A stretch of DNA of 44,452 nt. Source: Oscillospiraceae bacterium (GTDB lineage: Bacteria > Bacillota > Clostridia > Oscillospirales > CAG-272). Within the stretch, counting starts at the first letter, position 1. Each line of letters begins with the position of its first letter. A program made the translations under genes and the position numbers. The notes beneath the pieces were generated by a model. The model was not told where the DNA came from, ran no database searches, and saw only the letters and a list, made by a program, of their open reading frames with translations. Location of the stretch: contig SVSK01000013.1 of NCBI GenBank assembly GCA_015064345.1, positions 1 through 44,452 on the forward strand, in the 5' to 3' direction. Shown here one piece after another: positions 1 through 5,751 of the stretch.

Positions 1-263
1 CACGTATCACTTATCTTGCATATGCTCCTGAGATCGCAGCGGCTATGCTTCAGCGCCAGCAGGCATCTGCAATTATTGATGCACGCAAGATGATCGTTGA
101 CGGTGCTGTTGGTATGGTTGAGATGGCACTTCAGAAGATCAGCGAGGATCAGATATGCAATCTTGATGATGAACGCAAAGCACAGATGGTTGCAAATCTG
201 CTTGTTGTTCTCTGCGGCAACCGCGATGCTCAGCCTATCGTAAACACAGGATCGATTTATTAA
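1..263 (+). CDS. SPFH/band-7 domain protein, C-terminal part (5' truncated by window)
   Basis: The reading frame is open from base 3, so the ATG at 45 in the ORF track is internal. The visible 86 residues contain the alanine/isoleucine-rich helix ([19 protein letters not shown]) and the closing motif [21 protein letters not shown] recognise these as the C-terminus of Firmicutes SPFH (stomatin/prohibitin/flotillin/HflK) proteins, which assemble into membrane-associated oligomers. The SPFH domain itself lies outside the window. A small ribbon-helix-helix gene starts 1 nt after the stop codon, so the two are probably co-transcribed and end at the terminator at 445. The family call is based only on the C-terminal motif. 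Confidence 0.75.
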   Translation, partial: RITYLAYAPEIAAAMLQRQQASAIIDARKMIVDGAVGMVEMALQKISEDQICNLDDERKAQMVANLLVVLCGNRDAQPIVNTGSIY

Positions 264-264
264 G

Positions 265-441
265 ATGGCAGACAACGACAAGAAGCAGATTCCGCTAAGG
301 CTGTCAAAAACCCTCTACGAGGAGCTTGCGAGATGGGCAGAGGACGATTTTCGTTCAATTAACGGGCAGATCGAATACCTGCTTACGGAGGCTGTAAAGA
401 AGCGGAAAAGATGCACAAGCAAGAATCGCGAAGACAAATAA
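265..441 (+). CDS. small ribbon-helix-helix (Arc-like) DNA-binding protein
   Basis: This 58-residue ORF is too short for the supplied track. It starts at an ATG 1 nt after the SPFH stop. The pattern KKQIPLRLSKTLYEELARWA followed by DDFRSINGQIEYLLTEAV is the beta-strand, helix, turn, helix layout of Arc/MetJ ribbon-helix-helix proteins. These bind operator DNA as dimers through the N-terminal strand (here roughly residues 8-13). The C-terminal tail is basic (KKRKRCTSKNR). From memory, similar short Arc-family genes sit next to SPFH genes in other Firmicutes, so a joint role is plausible. No toxin partner is visible, and the DNA target is unknown. Confidence 0.75.
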   Translation: MADNDKKQIPLRLSKTLYEELARWAEDDFRSINGQIEYLLTEAVKKRKRCTSKNREDK

Positions 442-444
442 AAG

Positions 445-467
445 AACGGGGAGCGATCCCCGTTTTT
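445..467 (+). terminator. Rho-independent terminator (probably bidirectional)
   Basis: A stem AACGGGG/CCCCGTT with a six-base loop is followed by TTTTT. It lies 3 nt after the ribbon-helix-helix stop and just beyond the end of the convergent M50 gene. On the minus strand the same stem is followed by a T-rich run, so it can serve both sides. Confidence 0.85.
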
Positions 468-962
468 CTATTTCAGTTGTCCTGTCATGATAACCAGCAC
501 GAATATCATCAGCGCGAGGTTTCCGCCGCATCTCAGCTCCACCCACAGTACAGCTGTCCACATAATTATGATCCCGACTGCGGATAATACCCCGCAGATG
601 CGCCACGCGGTGTCCGGCATGAATAAGCGGGAGAGAATGCACCGTGCAACACCGCCGCCGTCAAAGCCTTTTATGGGCAGAAGATTAACAAGTGCAAGAG
701 TTAAGGAAATACCGCAGAAATAATACGCGCGGCTGCCGTACATAATTACTGCCGTTAATGCGGATAACAGATTAAGTAGCGGACCCGAGAGATGCACAGC
801 CGCCTCGCGAAGATAGCTGCACGTGGAGAAGTCGTATGACATGACAGCACCGATACCGCGGGATCTGAGGGAGACAAGCCTTACACCGAATATTCCCGCC
901 GCTGCTATATGTCCGCACTCATGAAGAACTACAGCTACAGCAAAAATGATAATCTCCGTCAT
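468..962 (-). CDS. M50-family (site-2-protease-like) membrane metallopeptidase, compact
   Basis: This is a 164-residue polytopic membrane protein. The zinc motif HECGH (HExxH) lies in the first membrane helix at about residues 14-18. The second M50 signature, NLLPIKGFDGG (N-x-x-P-x-x-x-x-D-G), follows at about residues 93-103. Both are hallmarks of intramembrane metalloproteases such as SpoIVFB and RseP, which cut transmembrane substrates. There is no PDZ or CBS domain, and it is shorter than SpoIVFB. Its start overlaps the stop of the upstream small membrane protein gene as ATGA, implying translational coupling. The arrangement recalls spoIVFA-spoIVFB. The substrate is unknown. Confidence 0.85.
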   Translation of the reverse strand: MTEIIIFAVAVVLHECGHIAAAGIFGVRLVSLRSRGIGAVMSYDFSTCSYLREAAVHLSGPLLNLLSALTAVIMYGSRAYYFCGISLTLALVNLLPIKGFDGGGVARCILSRLFMPDTAWRICGVLSAVGIIIMWTAVLWVELRCGGNLALMIFVLVIMTGQLK

Positions 963-1264
963 CTGTTACCAAAAATCAGCTCTGCAAACATCTCGCCGAT
1001 GTAGTCATATATTGACCACCGTTCATTGGCAGACGTATCCCTGTCAGGTTTATTGAGTTCTTCCCTTTCTTCGACCCCACTGCTCATCACCGGAACAGCA
1101 TCGTCATATGACATGTTTTCCGTTGATTTGCCATGCAGCATCGGTAACGACAGCATAACGCATATTACTGCTATCCCAAGTATAAAGAGACTGTTCCCTT
1201 CACGGCTATGATCTGTTGCATTTACTACTGTATCTCGTCTTTTCCCTACTGTCAGCTTGCTCAT
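959..1264 (-). CDS. small single-pass membrane protein coupled to M50 protease
   Basis: I do not recognise a family. The track ORF runs to 1327. I place the start at the ATG at 1264 (MSKLTVGKRRDT...) because GAGGTGG lies immediately upstream, and because the longer version would cover the divergent cysQ promoter at 1288-1316. The 101-residue product has a basic N-terminus, one hydrophobic helix (about residues 28-44, LFILGIAVICVMLSLPML) and a charged extracytoplasmic-type tail rich in Asp/Glu. The stop overlaps the protease start. By position and topology it could be a regulator, adaptor or substrate of the protease, as SpoIVFA is for SpoIVFB, but no sequence similarity to SpoIVFA is evident. 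Confidence 0.6.
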   Translation of the reverse strand: MSKLTVGKRRDTVVNATDHSREGNSLFILGIAVICVMLSLPMLHGKSTENMSYDDAVPVMSSGVEEREELNKPDRDTSANERWSIYDYIGEMFAELIFGNR

Positions 1265-1287
1265 ATCCACCTCATTCTCTGTTTCAC

Positions 1288-1316
1288 TTGACATGTGAGT
1301 GATCGTTATATATAAT
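1288..1316 (+). promoter_or_regulatory. consensus sigma-A promoter for cysQ
   Basis: TTGACA (1288-1293), a 17-nt spacer and TATAAT (1311-1316) are perfect matches to both hexamers. The cysQ ATG is 29 nt downstream with GGAGAAG before it. Confidence 0.85.
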
Positions 1317-1344
1317 TTATTTATCAAAGTATCGGAGAAGTATT

Positions 1345-2172
1345 ATGTACATCGAAATTTTATCTCATATGGTCTCTGCCGCAATTTCCGCCTCAAATAA
1401 GATTTGTGAGATATACAACGGGCAGTTCAGCATTACTGAAAAAGAGGACAACTCTCCTCTGACAACTGCTGACATTGAGTCTAACAGGATAATTACCACC
1501 CACCTTCGCTCACGCTTTCCAGAATACGCGATTCTGACTGAGGAGGAGCACGACGATCTCTCGCGTCTGACAAATCCCTTTGGCGTGTTTATCGTTGATC
1601 CCCTGGACGGAACAAAGGAGTTTATCAAAAAGAACGGCGAGTTCTGCGTGTCCGTCGCCCTTGCAGTAAAGAATAAGATCGTTTGCGGTGTTGTTGCTGT
1701 ACCTGTACAGAAGGTGCTGTACTATGCCATAGAGGGTCACGGTGCATATAAATGTAATTTTGACGCTGTATCGTGCGGATTCACTTTTGGTGTCGGTAAA
1801 TGTCTTTCCGTTTCTTCGCGACGTGATAAAGTCATCGTTGCTCTTTCGCGCTCCCATGGCGATGAGAAGACTGAAAAGATGCTCGAGAGAAACGCGGTCA
1901 GAATACTTGAAACCGTTACAGTCGGAAGCTGTCTCAAGGGATGCATGATTGCCGAGGGTAAGGCTGACGTACATTACAGATTTGGCCCGGGCACTAAGGA
2001 ATGGGACACAGCCGGCATGCAGATCATTTGCGAGGAAGCAGGAGCGGTTTTTACCGATATTTATGGCGCGCCTTTGAAAGCTAATCGGGATGACCCTCGA
2101 AACCTTGACGGGTTCATTATTCTGAACCATCCAATCTCGGCTCTGGATATTGACGGTCTCGTGACACAGTAA
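1345..2172 (+). CDS. cysQ: 3'(2'),5'-bisphosphate nucleotidase CysQ
   Basis: The 275-residue protein belongs to the lithium-sensitive inositol monophosphatase superfamily. The metal-binding motifs are present: EEE at about residue 65, DPLDGTKEF at about 89-97, and WDTAGMQIICEEAGA near 223-237. DPLDGTKEF rather than the inositol-monophosphatase form DPIDGT-N-F favours CysQ. The enzyme removes the 3' phosphate from 3'-phosphoadenosine 5'-phosphate, recycling the by-product of sulfate activation or of acyl-carrier-protein phosphopantetheinylation. It is cytosolic. It stands alone, with its own consensus promoter upstream and a bidirectional terminator downstream. No sulfate-assimilation genes are nearby, so substrate preference is inferred from motif only. 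Confidence 0.9.
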   Translation: MYIEILSHMVSAAISASNKICEIYNGQFSITEKEDNSPLTTADIESNRIITTHLRSRFPEYAILTEEEHDDLSRLTNPFGVFIVDPLDGTKEFIKKNGEFCVSVALAVKNKIVCGVVAVPVQKVLYYAIEGHGAYKCNFDAVSCGFTFGVGKCLSVSSRRDKVIVALSRSHGDEKTEKMLERNAVRILETVTVGSCLKGCMIAEGKADVHYRFGPGTKEWDTAGMQIICEEAGAVFTDIYGAPLKANRDDPRNLDGFIILNHPISALDIDGLVTQ

Positions 2173-2201
2173 AATATATGTTATATAATAACCCAAAATG
2201 C

Positions 2202-2239
2202 AAAAAGATCCCCCAGCTTTATAGCCGAGGGATTTTTTT
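2202..2239. terminator. bidirectional Rho-independent terminator
   Basis: AAAAAGATCCC and GGGATTTTTTT pair around an AT-containing loop between convergent cysQ and the HAD gene. T-runs follow the stem on both strands. Confidence 0.85.
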
Positions 2240-2885
2240 ATATTGATTTTATTATTTCAAGCATCTCGTTCATATCAGCGACGATGTATTTAGCTCTTGC
2301 CGATTCAAACTCTTCTTTTGAGCCGTAGCCCCACAGCACACCGACTGCGTCGATTCCATGTACAGTAGCACCGTCGATGTCGTGGTGTCTGTCACCTATC
2401 ATCAGCACGTTTTCGGGTGAGCACCCTGTTTTATCAAGAGCATAGCGGATAACTGCATCCTTGGTGGATCTGCCCTCGTCCATTGAGGCTCCGCAGATCA
2501 TATCGAAATATTTCGAGAGATCGAAATGGTCGAGGATTCGCACAGCAAACTCTTCGGGCTTGGAGGTTGCAACGCAGAGCTTTTTACCTGCCGCTCTTGT
2601 TTGTGCAAGTGCGTCCGCGATCCCGTCGTAGGGTGTATTCTCAAACAGTCCGACAGTGCTGAAGCGTTCTCTGTACAGACGTATAGCCTCGCGAGCTTCA
2701 TCCTCAGTCATACTGAGATAATTCTGAAACGCATCAAGCAGCGGCGGACCAATAAAGCAATAAAGCGATTCGCGGGGTGGGATATCTTTACCCATTTTCT
2801 CGAGTGCGTGCATTATGCAGTTTGTGATACCCAGCGCCGGATCGGTCAGCGTTCCGTCAAGGTCAAAAAATACGTATTCAAGCAT
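2238..2885 (-). CDS. HAD-superfamily phosphatase (phosphoglycolate phosphatase/Gph-like)
   Basis: The 215-residue protein has all HAD motifs. Motif I is FDLDGTLTD (residues 7-15, nucleophile Asp8). Motif II is around CVATSKP (about 105-111). A conserved Lys and motif IV MIGDRHHDIDGA (about 161-172) follow. The helical cap between motif I and II is of the IA type, as in Gph/PgpB. The GDRxHDIxGA form is typical of small-molecule phosphatases annotated as phosphoglycolate phosphatase or 5'-nucleotidase in Clostridia; the real substrate cannot be read from sequence. A GAGGT ribosome-binding site precedes the ATG. The gene lies 8 nt after the traX-like gene and shares its transcript. Confidence 0.85.
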   Translation of the reverse strand: MLEYVFFDLDGTLTDPALGITNCIMHALEKMGKDIPPRESLYCFIGPPLLDAFQNYLSMTEDEAREAIRLYRERFSTVGLFENTPYDGIADALAQTRAAGKKLCVATSKPEEFAVRILDHFDLSKYFDMICGASMDEGRSTKDAVIRYALDKTGCSPENVLMIGDRHHDIDGATVHGIDAVGVLWGYGSKEEFESARAKYIVADMNEMLEIIKSI

Positions 2886-2893
2886 GGTTTACC

Positions 2894-3625
2894 TCACATC
2901 ATGAAATAGTCTATAGCGTACAGAAGTACAAGGTGTGCGGGGTAGAAAATATAGAAGAAATACTTTAGTCGGTACTTACCGCGTTTGCCGTTGTACACGG
3001 CAAGAATCGGCACAGCGAGAAGGCTCCAATACTGTATCAAATTTCCCGCGCTTGTACTCACGAGGCACAGCGAAACAAGGCAAACGGAAAACGCGATGAG
3101 TCTCCGAGGCTTGTCGTCAAAAAACGAAGCAAATACGGGAAGCATTATGCCGAAGAAGCCGTAGTCTACCAAAACGAGTCTTGTCAGAACAAAGGCTGCA
3201 GCAATGGCGATTAGTGAAAGAGATGCTGAGAGGATAATGTCAGTCTTGCGTGACAGCTTCTTTCCGGTGATAGAGGAAACTGCTTTTGCCAATTTGCTCT
3301 CGCCGTCTTCTACCGCTGATTTGACGCAGCCGGTGAAATACATTATTACAAGAGATACGGAAAACGCGATAAGTATGCCGAGATACAGCGTGCCGTCGAC
3401 GATGGTATATACTATCTGGCACAAAGTACCGAGAATGAATATCTGCAGGAAATATTTCAGTCTGTTTCTCGTGTATCTGAATCCCTCAGCAATGCAATAC
3501 GCGTAAATTGGGAATGCAAGCCGCCCGATAATACGGAATATATCCATATGCGGAAACAGCATAAGTCCCATGTGGTCGATAAACATTGTAAGAGCGGCAA
3601 TTATCTTGATTACAAATGATGTCAC
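2894..3625 (-). CDS. TraX-family membrane protein (acyltransferase-like)
   Basis: This 243-residue polytopic protein has about seven hydrophobic helices. The N-terminal pattern KIIAALTMFIDHMGLMLFP, then IGRLAFPIYAYCIAEGF, is diagnostic for the TraX family. E. coli F-plasmid TraX N-acetylates pilin, and the fold is related to acyltransferase-3 membrane enzymes. Chromosomal copies in Firmicutes are not conjugation genes, and their substrate is unknown. The start codon is GTG (3625), supported by AAAGGAGTG just upstream. A good promoter (3653-3681) lies in the 68-nt gap from spoIIR, so this gene and the HAD phosphatase probably form their own unit. Confidence 0.85.
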   Translation of the reverse strand: MTSFVIKIIAALTMFIDHMGLMLFPHMDIFRIIGRLAFPIYAYCIAEGFRYTRNRLKYFLQIFILGTLCQIVYTIVDGTLYLGILIAFSVSLVIMYFTGCVKSAVEDGESKLAKAVSSITGKKLSRKTDIILSASLSLIAIAAAFVLTRLVLVDYGFFGIMLPVFASFFDDKPRRLIAFSVCLVSLCLVSTSAGNLIQYWSLLAVPILAVYNGKRGKYRLKYFFYIFYPAHLVLLYAIDYFMM

Positions 3626-3652
3626 GGCGCACTCCTTTGTACTTTTTTCTTA

Positions 3653-3681
3653 ATTATACAACATGAGGCGCACAATTTCAA
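3653..3681 (-). promoter_or_regulatory. sigma-A-type promoter for traX-like/HAD unit
   Basis: On the minus strand TTGAAA, a 17-nt spacer and TATAAT sit 28 nt upstream of the GTG start of the TraX-like gene. The -10 is perfect and the -35 matches five of six bases. Confidence 0.75.
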
Positions 3682-3693
3682 GCGTAAGTGAAG

Positions 3694-4308
3694 TTAATAG
3701 TTAAATCCAAGCGCGTCTGACAATAATTCGAGAATTTTGAAGCGTATTTTGACCTTGCCGCTCTCTCCCGTTATCATTCTGTATTCTTCCGGTGTAAAGC
3801 CGGTGGCAACGTATTCGTCTCCCGCAGTAGCCTTTTCCGCAAATCCTGTGCATATTGTCGGAAACAGCACGCACCACCAATTTTTTCCTTCTCCGACACC
3901 AAGGGTTATACGCAAAGAATTATATACTCCCGCAGGTAATACTGCTCCGTCATACTCTCGCCTTGGATATTTTTCACGTCCAAGTTCAAGATTAACCGTA
4001 CAGTCAGCCCCGTTCTCCTGTACACAGGTGAGAGCCACTTCTGTTATCTCGTCGCGCATACTGTCGATGACACTATAAGCCTCGTCAAAGCTCTCGCAAT
4101 CGCTCACCATTGGGCTGACATATTCAAGCACAGCATCCCTCACCTTAAGCTTCAGCGCCTGATCCTCATCAGAATCCGACTCGGCGATAACGTGAAGTCG
4201 CAACACGTCATTATATATTTCCGCTTCCCCCCAAACGGGCAGAAGTGAGAGCACTGCAGTCGCAATCAGTACTGTTACCGAAAAAGTTACAAGATATTTC
4301 ACAAACAA
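3694..4308 (-). CDS. spoIIR: stage II sporulation protein R
   Basis: The 204-residue protein has an N-terminal hydrophobic helix (about residues 4-24) acting as signal or anchor. The SpoIIR signature LRLHVIAESDSDEDQALKLK and VRDAVL follow, and NWWCVLFPTICTGF lies near residues 145-158. In Bacillus, SpoIIR is made in the forespore under sigma-F and secreted to the intermembrane space. There it triggers SpoIIGA to process pro-sigma-E in the mother cell. Both later partners, spoIIGA and sigE, are encoded at 42329-43880 in this window. The start is TTG at 4308 with GGGAGAG upstream; a GTG two codons later is an alternative. It is 56 nt downstream of comF on the same strand. Confidence 0.93.
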   Translation of the reverse strand: MFVKYLVTFSVTVLIATAVLSLLPVWGEAEIYNDVLRLHVIAESDSDEDQALKLKVRDAVLEYVSPMVSDCESFDEAYSVIDSMRDEITEVALTCVQENGADCTVNLELGREKYPRREYDGAVLPAGVYNSLRITLGVGEGKNWWCVLFPTICTGFAEKATAGDEYVATGFTPEEYRMITGESGKVKIRFKILELLSDALGFNY

Positions 4309-4364
4309 AACTCTCCCATGTAAGAACTTAATGATTTATTGTTCCCCACGGAAGAGCGATTTAT

Positions 4365-5117
4365 TCAGTTATCAATCATTGTTTTTCTCGGAAGGTTTTT
4401 GGCTATCGAAACAGGAAGCACTTTTGCGGCGCCGTAGAAGTACAGAAGCTTTATTGCTGTCTCCATTGAAGCTCCCGTTGTAATCACATCGTCGAAAACT
4501 ATATATTTTCCCTCTGGCCTTATATGCCGCTTCATCGGCAGAATTGACTCCTCCGCGTTGATCCGTCGTTCTTCTCTTCCGAGCGACTTTTGTACAGTGC
4601 CGCCTGCTCCCCTGAAAAAGACTTTTTCAAATTTTATTCCAAGTCTGTTTGCAAGACGTTTTGCCACCTCTTCGCTCTGGTCAAATCCCTTTTCGCTGAA
4701 CTTTGCGACAGAACGCGGGATGTAGGTTGTCTGCCAGTCTTTGATATCCTCACCGTTTCGTGAAAACAGCGACAGTATCTCTCTTGCAAGCTCATCTGCA
4801 AAGAAAGATGCAAATTCACCTCTGTCCTTCAGTCTGTAGATCAGCTTTTCGCAAATTCTGTTCTTGGCTGTTTTATCATAAAAGGTGAGTGAGACAAATC
4901 TCTTGCCGCCAATTTCATCTTTAACGTGTTCTGAAAAACCAGCTCCGCAGTAACACCCTGCAACAGATTTATCACATATCGGACATCGTGTAAATGCCTC
5001 ACGGATGAACTCTTCTTTGCACTTATCACACAGCTCGTCTCCGCCGTTTACTCTCTCACCGCATATGCTGCAATTCCCCGGAAACAGTAGATAAGTAATC
5101 CTTTCAATCAGACTCAT
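4365..5117 (-). CDS. comF: ComF-family phosphoribosyltransferase-like protein
   Basis: The 250-residue protein starts with a double zinc finger (CSICGERVNGGDELCDKC, then CPICDKSVAGCYC, residues 16-60). It ends with a type I phosphoribosyltransferase domain bearing the PRPP loop YIVFDDVITTGAS at about residues 206-218. This is the ComFC/GntX layout. ComFC is needed for DNA uptake in competent Bacillus and Haemophilus, but the gene is also widespread in species never shown to be competent. No other competence gene is in the window. AGGTGTT-like and GGGAGG sites precede the ATG, with a candidate promoter at 5147-5175. It lies upstream of spoIIR and may be co-transcribed with it. Confidence 0.9.
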   Translation of the reverse strand: MSLIERITYLLFPGNCSICGERVNGGDELCDKCKEEFIREAFTRCPICDKSVAGCYCGAGFSEHVKDEIGGKRFVSLTFYDKTAKNRICEKLIYRLKDRGEFASFFADELAREILSLFSRNGEDIKDWQTTYIPRSVAKFSEKGFDQSEEVAKRLANRLGIKFEKVFFRGAGGTVQKSLGREERRINAEESILPMKRHIRPEGKYIVFDDVITTGASMETAIKLLYFYGAAKVLPVSIAKNLPRKTMIDN

Positions 5118-5146
5118 ATAACACCTCCCGTAATCATATTAGGTGT

Positions 5147-5175
5147 ATTTTATCATGGTGCTCGACAAAAATCAA
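5147..5175 (-). promoter_or_regulatory. candidate promoter for comF-spoIIR with a Spo0A-box-like spacer
   Basis: On the minus strand TTGATT, a 17-nt spacer and TAAAAT are followed 29 nt later by the comF ATG. The spacer contains TTTTGTCGAG, one base from the Spo0A box TTGTCGAA. This is a weak, short-motif call. Confidence 0.45.
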
Positions 5176-5192
5176 CAATTATACCCAAATTA

Positions 5193-5675
5193 TCAAAGAA
5201 GTCTGATGCTGAAGATAATAAAATATATCTGAAAAACCTCTATTATGATGATAATAGCAAGGAGCAGGTACAGAGTCCTTCTCATAAGTATAAATACAGT
5301 CCCCAGCAGTAAGACCGAACAGGCCAGTAATATAAGCGGAAATACAGTCAGCCGCGTGCAGAAGAACACGGCATACCACGAAAGCATGAGAAGATACGAC
5401 AGCATAACAAGTGCAAAAGCTCTGACGCACCGTTTGTCACGCAAAATTCCCGATTTGCAAATTATTCCGATCAGTGCAAGCAACACCCCAACAAGGCCGT
5501 AGCAGATAAGCCACATCACAAATGCGCCAACAAGCGACAGCGTAGGTTCTGAACCCACACCAACTCTCATTATGAACCACGAGCTTCCACCGCTTACCCA
5601 CAGCAGTATTCCGCCAACACAGCATAGGAATGCGGACAGACCCACAAGCGGAATATTTTCTCCAATTATCTTCAT
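5193..5675 (-). CDS. polytopic membrane protein, TspO/MBR-like pattern
   Basis: The 160-residue protein consists of about five hydrophobic helices with short loops. The size, helix count and spacing, together with SYLLMLSWYAVFFCTRLTVF in the middle, resemble TspO/MBR (tryptophan-rich sensory) proteins. Key aromatic residues of classical TspO are few, so this is a remote match at best. The track starts it at 5717, but that lies inside the terminator hairpin after the PBP gene. The ATG at 5675 gives a normal TspO length. GGGGTGAT at about 5703-5710 could also serve a TTG start at 5699, so the start is uncertain. TspO proteins bind porphyrins or steroids; no ligand is inferable here. Confidence 0.55.
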   Translation of the reverse strand: MKIIGENIPLVGLSAFLCCVGGILLWVSGGSSWFIMRVGVGSEPTLSLVGAFVMWLICYGLVGVLLALIGIICKSGILRDKRCVRAFALVMLSYLLMLSWYAVFFCTRLTVFPLILLACSVLLLGTVFILMRRTLYLLLAIIIIIEVFQIYFIIFSIRLL

Positions 5676-5696
5676 TTCACATTTTAATCGTCTGAA

Positions 5697-5731
5697 CAAA
5701 AAATCACCCCATATCATTGTATGAGGTGATC
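5697..5731 (-). terminator. Rho-independent terminator after the PBP gene
   Basis: On the minus strand ATCACCTCATA pairs with TATGGGGTGAT (one mismatch) and is followed by TTTTTTG. It lies 20 nt after the PBP stop. Transcription of the next gene would need read-through or an unseen promoter. Confidence 0.75.
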
Positions 5732-5751
5732 TTTGATTTTATTAGACTATA

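Noticed and set aside
1265-1327. N-terminal extension of the small membrane protein gene
   Set aside because: It would cover the perfect cysQ promoter, and GAGGTGG supports the ATG at 1264.
1510-2196. 228-residue minus-strand ORF opposite cysQ
   Set aside because: It overlaps cysQ completely, ignores the terminator between the convergent genes and has no domain features.
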